A DNA stretch of 64,000 bases from an uncultured Muribaculaceae bacterium (lineage in GTDB: Bacteria; Bacteroidota; Bacteroidia; Bacteroidales; Muribaculaceae): NCBI GenBank assembly GCA_944320595.1, contig CALUIB010000008.1, positions 60,947-124,946 of the forward strand, in the 5' to 3' direction. The notes under the pieces were generated by a model, which did not search any database, was not told the DNA's origin, and worked only from the letters and a program-made list of their open reading frames with translations. Below, piece by piece: positions 49,533-61,590 of the stretch; positions within the stretch are counted from its first letter, which is position 1; the number at the start of each line of letters is the position of its first letter. The translations under genes were made by a program, and so were the position numbers.

Positions 49533-49856
49533 CTATTCTCCCGTTATTGTTTCACCTTTTAGCCCATTTTTCAAGGCATGGAGGTAATTCCTCGTAGCCA
49601 TGTCCTTGCTTGCGTTGGCATAGCAATATTCGCACTGGTGAGGGCAGGTATTATACTCCCCTATGTCTTTCGCCGCCATGCAGCTGCAATACTTGCGCTG
49701 GCCCTTGTCTTTCCTGTGAACGCTTAGGTAATATTTCCCATTGGGCAGCATGATTGCTCCTTCGGGCACGTTGCCATCGCCCCAAAAAGACAGCTCGGGC
49801 GAAAAGAACAGGTGACATTTTGACACCCTGGCGGACGGCGCGGCACACTTTGGCAC
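49533..49856 (-). pseudogene. C-terminal fragment of a DUF1848-like protein
   Basis: About 107 codons with the cysteine-rich ending of DUF1848 proteins: KYCSCMAAKDIGEYNTCPHQ followed by CEYCYAN. A full DUF1848 protein has about 300 residues; the N-terminal two-thirds are absent, and the sequence upstream toward groES has no matching frame. It is probably a remnant. A short frame follows on the same strand (ATG at 49526-49528, 18 codons), likely another relic. Confidence 0.65.
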
Positions 49857-49938
49857 AGATTATGCTATTGTTACCCATGTAACGCGGCAACACGCGCTAC
49901 GGAAATATTGATTAATAACTTTTTAAATTTACAATATT

Positions 49939-50211
49939 ATGACTGTTAAACCATTATCTGACAGGGTTCTCATTGAGCCTGTCGCAGCCGAAGAAGTTAC
50001 AGTAGGCGGCATCATTATCCCCGACACTGCCAAGGAAAAACCCTTGCGCGGCACCGTGAAGGCCGTGGGCAACGGCACCAAGGACGAGGCAATGGTTGTC
50101 AAAGAGGGCGACACCGTGCTCTATGGCAAATATGCCGGCACCGAGCTTGAAGTTGACGGTGTGAAGTACTTGATGATGCGCCAAAGCGACATCTTGGCTA
50201 TACTTGAATAA
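49939..50211 (+). CDS. groES: Co-chaperonin GroES
   Basis: The 90-residue lid protein of the GroEL chaperonin. It opens [19 protein letters not shown], has the mobile loop near [18 protein letters not shown], and ends with [13 protein letters not shown]. It heads the groES-groEL operon, with a 35-bp gap to groEL. No CIRCE inverted repeat was seen upstream; control may be through a sigma factor. Confidence 0.98.
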   Translation: MTVKPLSDRVLIEPVAAEEVTVGGIIIPDTAKEKPLRGTVKAVGNGTKDEAMVVKEGDTVLYGKYAGTELEVDGVKYLMMRQSDILAILE

Positions 50212-50231
50212 TAACAGACTTAACATTTTAA

Positions 50232-51881
<1,650 letters not shown>

Positions 51882-51912
51882 TAAACAATCCCCCATCAGA
51901 ATAACAAAAAAT

Positions 51913-51951
51913 CAGGGAGCAACCCCACCGTGGGTCGCCCCCTGTTTTTTT
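51913..51951 (+). terminator. groESL terminator
   Basis: A 13-bp stem with two mismatches (51913-51925 with 51932-51944) followed by seven T's (51945-51951), 31 bp past the groEL stop. Confidence 0.85.
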
Positions 51952-52055
51952 ATGCCCAGCCCGCCGGGACTTGGGCGGCGGATTATTTTGCAGGCAGGAG
52001 ATTACTCATTAGATTTCCCTTATCTTTTTTCAACAAACCAAATTATTTTGAAATT

Positions 52056-52982
52056 ATGACAAGGAAAACTATTGGAGAAATTGCGGAGATTTGGAAGGAG
52101 CATAAGCGGCCTTTCGTGAAACGGTCAACGATGGCGGCCTACGTGCTGATTTTGGAGAAACACTTGTTGCCACACTTCGGCGGCAGCGATGCGCTGCCCG
52201 AGCAGACAGTGCAGGCCTTCGTCTTGCGAAAGCTTGAAGGTGGGCTGAGCGTAAAGACAGTCAGGGATATTCTGATAGTGCTCAAAATGGTGATGCGGTT
52301 CGGGGTAAAGCACGAGTGGATGAGCCATTACGAATGGGATATAAAATACCCCTCCTGCCCCGACAGGAAGGAAGTGGAAGTGCTGTCGGCGGCCAACCAC
52401 CGCAAAATCATGAACTACATACGCAGCCATTTCACTTTCGGCGGACTTGGAATATACATTAGCCTTAGCACCGGGCTGCGCATTGGCGAGGTGTGCGCCC
52501 TGCGCTGGAGCGACCTTAATGTGGCCGAGGGCGTGATAACGGTGAACCGCACCATAGGGCGCATATACTTCGTCGAAGGTGAACACAGGCACACCGAGCT
52601 TGTGGTAGGCGCGCCAAAGACGCGCAGCTCGTGCCGCGAGGTGCCAATGGGCAAGGAACTCCTTGCAATGGTTAAGCCATTGAAAAACGTGGTCAACGAA
52701 GACTTCTACGTGCTTACCAACGGCGAGCGTCCCACCGAACCGCGCACCTACCGCAGCTACTACAACAACCTGATGGTGAAACTCGATATTCCACGGTTGA
52801 AATTCCACGGGCTGCGGCACAGCTTTGCCACGCGCTGCATCGAGGCCGGGTGCGACTACAAGACGGTGAGCGTGCTGCTGGGCCATGCCGACGTATCGAC
52901 CACGCTCGGCCTTTACGTCCACCCCGGCATCGAGCACAAGAGGCAATGCATCAACAAGATGCTGAAGTCATTGGGCAGATAG
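52056..52982 (+). CDS. Orphan tyrosine recombinase/integrase
   Basis: A 308-residue site-specific recombinase. The start is the ATG at 52056 (MTRKTIGEIAEIW); a longer frame back to 51930 would run through the groEL terminator. The N-terminal SAM-like core-binding domain (about 1-95) is followed by the catalytic domain, with R142 (STGLRIGE), H251 and R254 (HGLRHSFA), H277 (LLGHAD) and the nucleophile Y287 (GLYVHP). All catalytic residues are present. No excisionase, phage genes or flanking tRNA are seen, so it is not part of an obvious island; it may be a domesticated or phase-variation recombinase. A 28-bp perfect palindrome lies 16 bp downstream. Confidence 0.92.
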   Translation: MTRKTIGEIAEIWKEHKRPFVKRSTMAAYVLILEKHLLPHFGGSDALPEQTVQAFVLRKLEGGLSVKTVRDILIVLKMVMRFGVKHEWMSHYEWDIKYPSCPDRKEVEVLSAANHRKIMNYIRSHFTFGGLGIYISLSTGLRIGEVCALRWSDLNVAEGVITVNRTIGRIYFVEGEHRHTELVVGAPKTRSSCREVPMGKELLAMVKPLKNVVNEDFYVLTNGERPTEPRTYRSYYNNLMVKLDIPRLKFHGLRHSFATRCIEAGCDYKTVSVLLGHADVSTTLGLYVHPGIEHKRQCINKMLKSLGR

Positions 52983-52998
52983 CGGCACATCGGCATAA

Positions 52999-53026
52999 GT
53001 AGAGACGCGATTAATCGCGTCTCTAC
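52999..53026. repeat. 28-bp perfect palindrome
   Basis: A perfect inverted repeat centred at 53012/53013, each arm starting GTAGAGACGCGATT. It lies between the convergent integrase and nitroreductase genes. Similar GAGACGCGAT elements occur, by general recall, as dispersed intergenic repeats in Bacteroidetes. It may act as a bidirectional terminator, a REP-like element or a recombinase site. Confidence 0.8.
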
Positions 53027-53034
53027 AGTTAGCG

Positions 53035-53784
53035 TTACTTCTTTATGTCGAACCCTTGGGCGCGGGCGGCGGCGAGCATCTGGTAGTTCATCGCCTCGCG
53101 GTAGTAGTCGAGGATATGGTCGCACCAGTCGTTGTCGCTCTTTGTGCCGCTGCGTGTGGCGTTGTATTCGGTCACCGTCTGGTCGTAATCCTTTAGTTCG
53201 GCAGTCATGTCGCGGTCGGCATAGCGGTTGTCGTGTATCATCAGCTTGCGCGGCAATTTCGGCTTTAGGTCGGGATGCTCGCGCGGCACACCTATGGCAA
53301 GTCCGCACACCACGAACACGCCCTGCGGCAAGTGCAGCAGCTCGGCCACGGCAGCCGGGTTGGCCGTGCGCACATATCCCACGCAGCAGCTGCCAAGGCC
53401 GCAAGCCTGCGCGGCCACCACGGCACTCTGCATGGCTATGGCTGCATCTATCACGCCCACGGTGAACCCGTCGAGCGTGTTGTAAAATTCGGGCATCTCC
53501 AGCCCCTTGGCGCGGGCAAGCACGCCGATGCGATTATAGTCGGCACAGAACACCAGGAAACGGTTGCACGTCTTAATCTGCTTCTGTCCGGTTATTTCGT
53601 ATAACTTCAGCTTTACCTCCTGGTCGGCTATGTCAATCACCGACAGCTGCTGCCCGTTGTAGCTTGTGGGCGAATTGCGTATGGCTGCATATATCGTCTC
53701 CATCGCCTCCCCAGGGATAGCGTCATATTCATAGCGGCGCACGCTGGTGCGCGTCTCAAAGAGTTGTTTTATTTCGGCTTGCAT
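53035..53784 (-). CDS. Nitroreductase family protein
   Basis: A 249-residue FMN oxidoreductase of the nitroreductase fold. The N-terminal FETRTSVRRYEYD supplies the FMN-phosphate Arg residues; IRNSPTSYNGQQLSVIDI and AQACGLGSCCVGYVR follow, then VVCGLAIGVPREHPDLKPK. A basic tail segment (KPKLPRKLMIHDNRYAD) is similar to that of the first nitroreductase at 48563-49321, but the overall match is loose. The substrate is unknown. Confidence 0.88.
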   Translation of the reverse strand: MQAEIKQLFETRTSVRRYEYDAIPGEAMETIYAAIRNSPTSYNGQQLSVIDIADQEVKLKLYEITGQKQIKTCNRFLVFCADYNRIGVLARAKGLEMPEFYNTLDGFTVGVIDAAIAMQSAVVAAQACGLGSCCVGYVRTANPAAVAELLHLPQGVFVVCGLAIGVPREHPDLKPKLPRKLMIHDNRYADRDMTAELKDYDQTVTEYNATRSGTKSDNDWCDHILDYYREAMNYQMLAAARAQGFDIKK

Positions 53785-53810
53785 AATAGTAAATTTATTT
53801 TAAGTCTCGG

Positions 53811-53842
53811 TTCATTACTTATCCAAATTTACAGTAACTTTG
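53811..53842 (+). promoter_or_regulatory. Probable prfA promoter
   Basis: A clear -7 box TAACTTTG (53835-53842) with a weak TTCA element 20 nt upstream (53811-53814), 40 bp before prfA. Confidence 0.5.
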
Positions 53843-53882
53843 CAAGATAAACAAGCAAACACCGAATTTTTATTTTTTATAT

Positions 53883-54992
53883 ATGACGACTACACCGCTG
53901 TTGCAGCGTCTCGACGGGCTCGACGCCCGCTTTGAAGAAATCGGCACACTGATAACCGACCCCAGCATCATTGCCGACAAGAAACGCTATGTGAAACTGA
54001 GCAAGGAATACAAGGACTTGGAACGCCTGCTTGCCACCACCGGCCGCTACCGCAAGATGCTAAAGGAGATCGACGATGCCAAGCAAATGCTTGAAACCGA
54101 GCACGACGAGGAGTTGCGCCAAATGGCCCGCGAGGAACTCGATGCCAACACTGCCCAGCTGCCGAAGATAGAGGAAGAAATAAAGCTGCTGCTTATCCCC
54201 GAAGACCCCGAGGACAGCCGCAACGCCATAGTGGAAATACGCGGCGGCACGGGCGGCGACGAGGCCGCGCTGTTTGCCGGCGACCTGTTCAGAATGTATG
54301 CCAAGTATTGCGAATCGAAAGGGTGGCGCGTGGATGTGTCGAGCACAAGCGAGGGCGCAGCCGGCGGCTACAAGGAAATAATCTTCACAGTGACGGGAGC
54401 CAACGTGTATGGCACGCTGAAGTATGAGTCGGGCGTGCACCGCGTGCAGCGCGTGCCCGCCACCGAGACGCAGGGCCGAGTGCACACTTCGGCGGCATCG
54501 GTGGCTGTGCTGCCCGAGGCCGAACCATTCGACGTGGAAATCAACGAGGGCGAAATAAAGTGGGACACCTTCCGCAGCGGCGGCGCCGGCGGACAGAACG
54601 TGAACAAGGTGGAGTCGGGCGTGCGCCTGCGCTATATGTGGAAAAACCCCAACACGGGCGAGACCGAGGAGATACTTATAGAATGTACCGAGACACGCGA
54701 CCAGCCAAAGAACAAGGAACGTGCGCTGACGCGACTGCGCTCGTTCATCTACGACAAGGAACACCAAAAGTATATCGACGACATAGCCTCGCGCCGCAAG
54801 ACGCTCGTATCCACTGGCGATCGCTCGGCCAAAATCCGCACCTACAACTACCCGCAAGGGCGCATCACCGACCACCGCATAGGCTACACCATTTATAACC
54901 TTGCGGCATTCATGGACGGCGACATACAAGACTGCATCGACCACCTCATCGTGGCCGAGAACGCCGAAAAGCTGAAAGCAAGCGAAATATAA
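53883..54992 (+). CDS. prfA: Peptide chain release factor 1
   Basis: A 369-residue translation factor that reads UAA and UAG and frees the finished chain. The codon-reading PAT motif (PxT) is at 192-194 in VQRVPATET and the catalytic GGQ at 236-238 in SGGAGGQNVNK. N-terminal helices (about 1-100) and the C-terminal region are complete. It starts a forward run with a DUF4153 gene 35 bp downstream, then pyrF. Confidence 0.98.
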   Translation: MTTTPLLQRLDGLDARFEEIGTLITDPSIIADKKRYVKLSKEYKDLERLLATTGRYRKMLKEIDDAKQMLETEHDEELRQMAREELDANTAQLPKIEEEIKLLLIPEDPEDSRNAIVEIRGGTGGDEAALFAGDLFRMYAKYCESKGWRVDVSSTSEGAAGGYKEIIFTVTGANVYGTLKYESGVHRVQRVPATETQGRVHTSAASVAVLPEAEPFDVEINEGEIKWDTFRSGGAGGQNVNKVESGVRLRYMWKNPNTGETEEILIECTETRDQPKNKERALTRLRSFIYDKEHQKYIDDIASRRKTLVSTGDRSAKIRTYNYPQGRITDHRIGYTIYNLAAFMDGDIQDCIDHLIVAENAEKLKASEI

Positions 54993-55027
54993 GGAATAAA
55001 CCGAAGAAGAAAGAGGAGGAAAATGCC

Positions 55028-56767
55028 ATGAGCAGCAATTTTGCCACACGATGGCTTGGCGACCTGCGGACGGGCCTCGGCAAGTGCGCCCGCCGTTTCC
55101 CGGCAGCAGTATTCTTCATTGCAGCACTCACCTGCTGGCTGCTATGCCTGAGCCATGATGCCGTGCCGGGCGACGACCGCCTCACGGCGGCAATCACCTA
55201 TTACCTCTCGGTGGGCATACCGCTGTCGGTGATGCTGCAGCTGTGGCGCGAGGAGATGGAAAGCCGCGCCCGCCAGTCGGCGGTACAGACGGCCGGGCAA
55301 GTATTACTGGCCGCCGATGCCGTGTTCCTCTACATCTGCGACCCCACCGCCGCCATCATCATAGCACACGCCGCGGCGGTCGCGGCAATAGTCATCGCCG
55401 CCTTCATCATACCGTTTTACCGCGATAAGGGCGACGTGCCATTCTGGAACTTCGCATGGAAGACCGCCGTAGCCTACATAAAGGCTCTTGCAGCCGGAAT
55501 GCTGCTGACGGGAGGCATGGAGCTATTGCTATTTTCGGTGGCGATGCTATTTGCCATCGATATTCCCGAAGAAATATACTTCGACGTATCCATAATCTTC
55601 AACGTGGGGCTTGCCACACTGTTTTTCATCGGGCTGCTGCCTGCCGGCGCGGCCAAGCACGACTCGCTGCCACGCACCAATGAATTCCTGCGCATCATGG
55701 TGCGCTACGTGTTCATTCCACTCGTGGCCTGCTATGCCGCAGTGCTTTATGCGTATGCCGCGCGAATACTGGTGATGTGGCAGCTGCCCGACGGATATGT
55801 GTCGTGGCTTGTGACGGCACTTGTGGCCGGTTGCGTGGCCATCGAGGCCGGCCTCTACCCCTTCCGCCAATTCCCGGTGAAGAAAAAGAGCGACGAACTG
55901 ATTGCTCGCTGGCTGCCAATGCTCATAATGCCGCTGCTGGTGCTTATGACCATAGGCATCGTGCGCCGTTTCGGCGACTACGGCATCACAGTCACGCGGC
56001 TATATCTTGCGGCGTTCAACCTGTGGTGCTATGCAGTGTGCATCACGCTGTTCGTTACTCGTGCACGGCGCATAAGCTGGATTCCGGCATCGTTCGCGAC
56101 GGTATTCCTGCTCACGTCGGTTCTGCCAGGTGCCAACTTCGCCAGCATCACTCTTAATACGCTGCGTAGCGACATCGAGGCCGCAATGGAGCAGACATGC
56201 ACCGACACTCCTCCCCTCTCCGAAGAACAATACAGCAACTGGATAAACAACACCCTGCCCAAGGAGGAAGGGCAACGCATCAACGACAAGTTCCTGTACT
56301 TGGCCGATATGTATGATTCAAAAGCATACAGCCATCTTGCCGCCGACAGCATATACTTCTACAGCTACAAGCTGTATGACAACGAGGTGGACACGATTAA
56401 TGAGGGAGACTATTACGGCTTTTACGCCACGCTGAGCGACGGCATTGACATTCCTGCCGACGCAACCCGCATCACCGAAGTGGAAATACACGGTTACGAC
56501 GATAGCGCGCGGCTCGCATTCCGCCGCGACGAGCGGCTGCCGGTGGAAGTGGCCGAAGGCGACACCATCTACATCGACTTCCCCACCCTCGACCAGCTCG
56601 ACGATGCCGACTACAACACCGCCCCATATACCGAGTTGCCGCAAAACCACGACGGTTTCAAATTCGTCCTCACCGAGATTGCCGGCAGCATGGGCGACAA
56701 CGACAGCATCCACATAGGCACAATAAGAGGATATTTATTTAACATAAAAGATACAATAGAACAATGA
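55028..56767 (+). CDS. DUF4153 multi-pass membrane protein
   Basis: A 579-residue inner-membrane protein with about 10-11 hydrophobic segments in the first 380 residues and a C-terminal soluble part (about 390-579) rich in Asp and Tyr. The pattern fits DUF4153. The function is unknown. Its stop codon overlaps the pyrF start (ATGA at 56764-56767), so pyrF translation is likely coupled to it, while prfA is 35 bp upstream. Confidence 0.85.
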   Translation: MSSNFATRWLGDLRTGLGKCARRFPAAVFFIAALTCWLLCLSHDAVPGDDRLTAAITYYLSVGIPLSVMLQLWREEMESRARQSAVQTAGQVLLAADAVFLYICDPTAAIIIAHAAAVAAIVIAAFIIPFYRDKGDVPFWNFAWKTAVAYIKALAAGMLLTGGMELLLFSVAMLFAIDIPEEIYFDVSIIFNVGLATLFFIGLLPAGAAKHDSLPRTNEFLRIMVRYVFIPLVACYAAVLYAYAARILVMWQLPDGYVSWLVTALVAGCVAIEAGLYPFRQFPVKKKSDELIARWLPMLIMPLLVLMTIGIVRRFGDYGITVTRLYLAAFNLWCYAVCITLFVTRARRISWIPASFATVFLLTSVLPGANFASITLNTLRSDIEAAMEQTCTDTPPLSEEQYSNWINNTLPKEEGQRINDKFLYLADMYDSKAYSHLAADSIYFYSYKLYDNEVDTINEGDYYGFYATLSDGIDIPADATRITEVEIHGYDDSARLAFRRDERLPVEVAEGDTIYIDFPTLDQLDDADYNTAPYTELPQNHDGFKFVLTEIAGSMGDNDSIHIGTIRGYLFNIKDTIEQ

Positions 56768-57585
56768 ACAAGCAACAACTTATCGACAACATACGACGCA
56801 AGCAGTCGTTCCTGTGCGTGGGCCTCGACCCCGACGTAGAAAAAATGCCGGCACACCTTGATGGCAACCTACTGGAATTCAATAAGCAAATCATCGATGC
56901 CACCGCCCAGTATGCCATTGCCTACAAGCCCAACCTGGCATTCTATGAAGTGCTGGGCACACGCGGCTACGAGATGTTTGAGCAGACGGTGGCATACATC
57001 AACGAAAACTACCCCGACCTGCTGGTCATCGCCGATGCCAAGCGCGGCGACATAGGCAACACCTCGCGCATGTATGCCCGCAGTTTCTTCGAGCAGCTCG
57101 GGGTGGACGCAGTGACCGTGGCACCATATATGGGCCAGGACAGCGTGACCCCATTCATCGGATTCGACGGCAAGTGGGTGATAGTGCTGGGTCTCACGTC
57201 CAACCAAGGCTCGCACGACTTCCAGATGCTGCGCGACAGCGAAGGCCGTTACTTCTTTGAAGACGTAATGGCACGCGCCGCCACTTGGGGCAACGAGGGA
57301 AACATGATGTTTGTCGTCGGTGCCACGCAAGGCCGCATGTTTGAAGACGTGCGCCGCATCCTCCCCCGCCATTTTCTGCTCGTTCCCGGCGTGGGCGCAC
57401 AAGGTGGCAGCCTCGAAGAAGTAGCCCGCTACGGCATGACAAGCGAGTGCGGCCTCATCGTCAACTCATCGCGCGGCATCATCCACGCCTCGCGCGGCAA
57501 GGACTTCGCAGCCGTGGCAGCCGACAAAGCCAGTGAAATGCAGCAACAGATGGCCCGGCTGCTCGCCGACAAAGGCATAATCTAA
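56764..57585 (+). CDS. pyrF: Orotidine 5'-phosphate decarboxylase
   Basis: The last enzyme of UMP synthesis, here 273 residues and of the longer (type 2) PyrF class. The catalytic [11 protein letters not shown] has D91 and K93. [10 protein letters not shown] opens the barrel, and [16 protein letters not shown] and NSSRGI close it. It overlaps the DUF4153 stop by 4 bp. A 20-bp-stem hairpin 10 bp after the stop ends the operon. Confidence 0.97.
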   Translation: MNKQQLIDNIRRKQSFLCVGLDPDVEKMPAHLDGNLLEFNKQIIDATAQYAIAYKPNLAFYEVLGTRGYEMFEQTVAYINENYPDLLVIADAKRGDIGNTSRMYARSFFEQLGVDAVTVAPYMGQDSVTPFIGFDGKWVIVLGLTSNQGSHDFQMLRDSEGRYFFEDVMARAATWGNEGNMMFVVGATQGRMFEDVRRILPRHFLLVPGVGAQGGSLEEVARYGMTSECGLIVNSSRGIIHASRGKDFAAVAADKASEMQQQMARLLADKGII

Positions 57586-57594
57586 AACCTACCG

Positions 57595-57641
57595 ATTAGG
57601 CCAATTAGGCTAATGGGTCTAATTAGCCTAATTGGCCTAAT
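57595..57641 (+). terminator. Long perfect hairpin after pyrF
   Basis: A perfect 20-bp stem (57595-57614 with 57622-57641) and 7-nt loop, made of tandem ATTAGGC-like units and followed by AAAAATAAAAATT. It can end the pyrF transcript. The arms resemble the palindrome at 63815-63834. Confidence 0.8.
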
Positions 57642-57691
57642 TAAAAATAAAAATTAAACCAAGCAACACCATCATATAAATATCCACTGCC

Positions 57692-58078
57692 ATGCCAGAA
57701 ACTTTTTTAAAGCAAAAAGGCAATGACCGCAATTTGATTGCCTACCAAAAGGGGCAGAATGCATATACGACATTACCTACTTTTTGCCCACAAGTTTTTT
57801 GACAAAGGAGACCATACCATCGACCAAATGATGCAAGCGGCTCGCAGTGGAGGCCCGTCAAGCGTGTTCACGCCACAACGAATCGGCATACTACCGCAAA
57901 GCCATAAATTCGCGTAGCAGCAAAAACCATAGCCAACATTGCAATAACGCTCATACACCAAGAAGATGTTTTCTTGCGCAAGTTAATCGACAGGCTGCAA
58001 AGCGATTTTCTATCCAATGGCGGTATTAAGGAGCAAATGCACAAAGCACGCATCGAATACCGCAACAAACTTCTATGA
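57692..58078 (+). pseudogene. Decayed four-helix-bundle (S23/intervening-sequence-type) protein gene
   Basis: Three pieces in different frames add up to a four-helix-bundle suffix-domain protein. The first (from the ATG at 57692, MPETFLKQKGNDRNLIAYQK) hits a stop after 36 codons. The second continues in another frame with HKFFDKGDHTIDQMMQAARSG. The third ends in LIHQEDVF and HKARIEYRNKLL, with the stop at 58076-58078. At least one frameshift lies near 57750, and a segment after AARSG is lost. Such proteins are common, poorly understood and often linked to repeats in Bacteroidetes. Confidence 0.85.
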
Positions 58079-58149
58079 ACACTCACTGCGGCACAATTGT
58101 TTTTAACATTTTGTAAATCGAAATTTTCGGTTTTTACCATTAGATTTGG

Positions 58150-58157
58150 TAAATTTG
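58150..58157 (+). promoter_or_regulatory. -7 box upstream of pgk
   Basis: TAAATTTG matches TAnnTTTG, 53 bp before pgk, in an AT-rich stretch (58079-58210). The -33 partner is weak. Confidence 0.5.
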
Positions 58158-58210
58158 CGATAACTAAATTGCATAGAAAATACCAATAACTATTAACTAT
58201 ATTATTTATT

Positions 58211-59464
58211 ATGCAAAAGATTGATAATTACAACTTTGCTGGTAAGAAAGCAATTGTTCGCGTTGACTTCAACGTACCTCTCGACGAAAACGGCAACATC
58301 ACCGACGACACCCGCATACGCGGCGCACTCCCCACATTGAAGAAAATCCTTGCCGATGGCGGCGCACTCATCATCATGTCGCACATGGGCAAGCCCAAAG
58401 GGAAAGTCAACCCCAAGATGTCGCTGAAGCAAATAGTTCCCGCCGTTTCTGCCGCCCTGGGCGTAGATGTGCAATTCGCTGAAGATTGCGCCAAGGCTGC
58501 CGACCAAGCCGCCGCATTGCAACCCGGCCAGGTACTGCTGCTCGAAAACCTCCGTTTCTATCCCGAGGAGGAAGGCAAGCCCGTGGGAATCGACAAGGAA
58601 GACCCCAACTATGACGCTGCCAAGAAAGAAATGAAGGAACGCCAGAAGGAATTTGCAAAGACGCTGGCAAGCTATGCCGACTGCTACGTTAACGACGCAT
58701 TTGGCACGGCACACCGCCGCCACGCATCTACCGCCGTCATCGCCGACTACTTCGATGCCGACAACAAGATGCTCGGCTACCTGATGGAAAAGGAAGTTAA
58801 CGCAGTAAACAACATCCTCAACAACATCAAGCGTCCGTTCACTGCCATCATGGGCGGCTCGAAGGTTTCTACCAAGATAGGCATCATCGAGAACCTCATG
58901 GAAAAGGTTGACAACCTTATCCTGTGCGGTGGCATGACTTACACTTTCGCAAAGGCTATGGGCGGCAAGATTGGCCAATCAATCTGCGAAGACGACAAGC
59001 TCGACCTCGCCCTCGACATCATGAAGAAAGCCAAGGAAAAAGGTGTTAACCTCGTGCTTGGCAGCGACTGCATCGCAGCCGACGCTTTCAGCAACGACGC
59101 CAACACGCAAGTTTGCCCGGCAAACGCAATTCCTGACGGCTGGGAAGGCCTCGATGCTGGTCCCGAGACTCGCAAGGCATTCGCCGCAGCTATCCTGCCT
59201 GCAAAGACTATTCTTTGGAACGGCCCTGCCGGAGTATTTGAATTCGACAACTTCACAGGCGGCTCGCGCGCAATCGCCGATGCCATAGTTGAAGCAACTG
59301 CCAACGGCGCATTCTCGCTCGTGGGTGGCGGCGACTCTGTTGCCTGCATCAACAAGTTCGGCCTTGCCGACAAGGTATCTTACGTTTCGACCGGCGGCGG
59401 CGCATTGCTCGAAGCCATCGAAGGGAAAGTTCTCCCCGGCGTAGCAGCCATCGAGGGCAAGTAA
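58211..59464 (+). CDS. pgk: Phosphoglycerate kinase
   Basis: The 417-residue glycolytic enzyme that makes ATP from 1,3-bisphosphoglycerate. [20 protein letters not shown] opens the N-domain substrate site and is followed by SHMGKPKG and [13 protein letters not shown]; the C-domain has [18 protein letters not shown] and a [12 protein letters not shown] loop. Length is normal. Single gene with its own terminator at 59499-59532. Codon use is strongly biased, as in groEL. Confidence 0.99.
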   Translation: MQKIDNYNFAGKKAIVRVDFNVPLDENGNITDDTRIRGALPTLKKILADGGALIIMSHMGKPKGKVNPKMSLKQIVPAVSAALGVDVQFAEDCAKAADQAAALQPGQVLLLENLRFYPEEEGKPVGIDKEDPNYDAAKKEMKERQKEFAKTLASYADCYVNDAFGTAHRRHASTAVIADYFDADNKMLGYLMEKEVNAVNNILNNIKRPFTAIMGGSKVSTKIGIIENLMEKVDNLILCGGMTYTFAKAMGGKIGQSICEDDKLDLALDIMKKAKEKGVNLVLGSDCIAADAFSNDANTQVCPANAIPDGWEGLDAGPETRKAFAAAILPAKTILWNGPAGVFEFDNFTGGSRAIADAIVEATANGAFSLVGGGDSVACINKFGLADKVSYVSTGGGALLEAIEGKVLPGVAAIEGK

Positions 59465-59498
59465 TCCAGTCCTATTAAAATAAGAGGCAACAAAAGGG

Positions 59499-59532
59499 AA
59501 GCAGGTTCGAGACTGGGGTCTCGAACCTGCTT
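59499..59532 (+). terminator. pgk terminator
   Basis: A perfect 15-bp stem (59499-59513 with 59518-59532) with a 4-nt loop, then TCTCTTTA, 34 bp past the pgk stop. Confidence 0.88.
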
Positions 59533-59711
59533 TCTCTTTATATACAAGCGCAAATTACAGCAGCACACACCGATGGCAGAAATTTTTAGGCCATATTTAC
59601 CTGCAATTTAATTTAATTCTGTATATTTGTATGTTTATTGTACCCGATAATTGACACGTTAATACTTTACTGAAAACCAAAAATACACTAAACGTTATTA
59701 TATCATTTATT

Positions 59712-61577
59712 ATGGCAGAAAACAAAGAAAAATTGTTCGACAAATTCCCTCCTGTTTCTACCGAAGAATGGAGAGCCAAAGTCGAAACCGACCTTAAAGG
59801 TGCCGACTTCCAGAAAAAATTAGTTTGGCGAACAAACGAAGGTTTCAACGTACAACCCATGTACCGTGCCGAAGACATCAAGGACTTGAAAACCACCGAC
59901 TCGCTACCCGGTGAATATCCTTATATCCGCGGCACTCGCACCGACAACCACTGGTACATACGCCAAGAAATCACCGTTGCCGACTGCGCCGAGGCTAACG
60001 CCAAAGCCCGTGAAATACTCGGCAAGGGCGTAACGTCGATAGGTTTCAAGTTGAAAAAAGACGTTATTGCCGACGGGTTCATCGCCACGCTGCTCGATGG
60101 CATAAAACTCGACACGGTGGAAGTGAACTTCGCTTGCTGCCCGTCGTGCGCAACTGAAGTGGCACATGCACTTGTCGATTACGTGAAGGCCAACCATGCC
60201 GCCGACACCTTCCGCGGCTCAATAGGCTTCAACCCGTTCAAGCGTCTGCTCAAGCACGGCATCGACTTTCCCAAAGACATCAAGGCACTTGCCGCCGAAC
60301 TCGTCAAAGCCGTTGCCGACGTAAAAGGTTTACGCGTTCTTGCCGTTGACTCAGCCATGCTAAGCAACGCCGGCGCATACATCTACCAAGAACTCGGCTA
60401 CGCCCTGGCCTGGGGCAACGAATGGATGAGCATGCTCACCGACGCAGGCATCGATGCCGCCGAGGCAGGCCGCCGCATAAAGTTCGACATGGGCATTTCA
60501 TCTAACTACTTTATGGAAATTGCCAAGTTCCGCGCCGCACGCATGCTGTGGGCACAAATAGTAAAGCAATACCAGCCCGCCTGCGACTGCGCTTGCAAGA
60601 TGAACGTGCATGCGACCACGTCGGAGTTCAACCAAACCATATACGATGCCTACGTCAACCTGCTGCGCTCGCAAACCGAGTCGATGTCGGCAGCCATAGC
60701 AGGCGTTGATTCCATCACTGTCACACCATTCGACAAGCAATACAAGACCCCCGACGATTTCTCGGAACGCCTTGCCCGCAACCAGCAACTGTTGTTGAAG
60801 GAAGAAAGCCACCTCGACCGCATCGTTGACCCGGCCGGCGGCTCATACTATGTAGAAACACTCACCGTCTCAATCGCCAACGAGGCATGGAAACTCTTCC
60901 TCGAAGTGGAAGAAAACGGCGGTTTCTACAGCCAGCTCAAGGCAGGCGCAGTGCAAAAGGCCATCAACGAATCGTGCGACAAGCGCCACACCGACGTTGC
61001 CCGCCGCAAGGAGTCGCTGCTTGGCACCAACCAATTCCCCAACTTCAACGAAATGGCAGCCGACAAAATCGAAACCGAAAACTGCTGCGGCAAGAGCTGC
61101 GGTTGCAGCCACGAGGGCGAAGGCAATGCGGTAGAGGCACTCCACGGCACGCGCGCAGCCAGCGACTTTGAAGCCCTGCGCCTCGAAACCGAGCGTTCGG
61201 GCAAGCGTCCGCGCGTGTTCATGCTCACCATCGGCAACCTGGCCATGCGCATAGCTCGCTCGCAATTCTCGTCAAACTTCTTCGCCTGCGCAGGCTACGA
61301 AATCATCGACAACCTTGGCTTCGACACCGTGCAACAAGGCATCGACGCTGCAATGGAGAAGAAAGCCGACATAGTGGTACTGTGCTCAAGCGACGACGAA
61401 TACGCCACACTTGCCCCCGAGGCATTCAAGGCACTCGACGGCCGTGCCGAGTTTGTCGTTGCAGGCAACCCTGCTTGCACCGAGCAACTGCAAGCTGCCG
61501 GCATCACGCAATTCATCCACGTCCGCAGCAACGTACTTGAGACACTGAAGGCTTTTAACGCTAAACTATTAAAGTAA
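59712..61577 (+). CDS. mutA: Methylmalonyl-CoA mutase small subunit
   Basis: A 621-residue non-catalytic partner of MutB, with the same fold but without a working cobalamin site: the C-terminal domain lacks the DxHxxG motif, reading [17 protein letters not shown] at that place. The barrel half has SGISSNYF-like and [15 protein letters not shown] segments. Together with MutB it interconverts succinyl-CoA and methylmalonyl-CoA on the propionate route used by gut Bacteroidales. A -7 box TATATTTG (59622-59629) lies upstream. No cobalamin riboswitch was recognised in the 250-bp gap before it. MutB follows by 13 bp. Confidence 0.97.
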   Translation: MAENKEKLFDKFPPVSTEEWRAKVETDLKGADFQKKLVWRTNEGFNVQPMYRAEDIKDLKTTDSLPGEYPYIRGTRTDNHWYIRQEITVADCAEANAKAREILGKGVTSIGFKLKKDVIADGFIATLLDGIKLDTVEVNFACCPSCATEVAHALVDYVKANHAADTFRGSIGFNPFKRLLKHGIDFPKDIKALAAELVKAVADVKGLRVLAVDSAMLSNAGAYIYQELGYALAWGNEWMSMLTDAGIDAAEAGRRIKFDMGISSNYFMEIAKFRAARMLWAQIVKQYQPACDCACKMNVHATTSEFNQTIYDAYVNLLRSQTESMSAAIAGVDSITVTPFDKQYKTPDDFSERLARNQQLLLKEESHLDRIVDPAGGSYYVETLTVSIANEAWKLFLEVEENGGFYSQLKAGAVQKAINESCDKRHTDVARRKESLLGTNQFPNFNEMAADKIETENCCGKSCGCSHEGEGNAVEALHGTRAASDFEALRLETERSGKRPRVFMLTIGNLAMRIARSQFSSNFFACAGYEIIDNLGFDTVQQGIDAAMEKKADIVVLCSSDDEYATLAPEAFKALDGRAEFVVAGNPACTEQLQAAGITQFIHVRSNVLETLKAFNAKLLK

Positions 61578-61590
61578 CGCAAGAAAGAGT

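Noticed and set aside
49857..49938. CIRCE heat-shock operator before groES
   Set aside because: No inverted repeat of the CIRCE type is present; only short imperfect symmetry around GTTACCCATGTAAC was seen.
59533..59711. Possible cobalamin riboswitch before mutA
   Set aside because: The gap is AT-rich, and no B12-box or conserved multi-stem layout was recognised.
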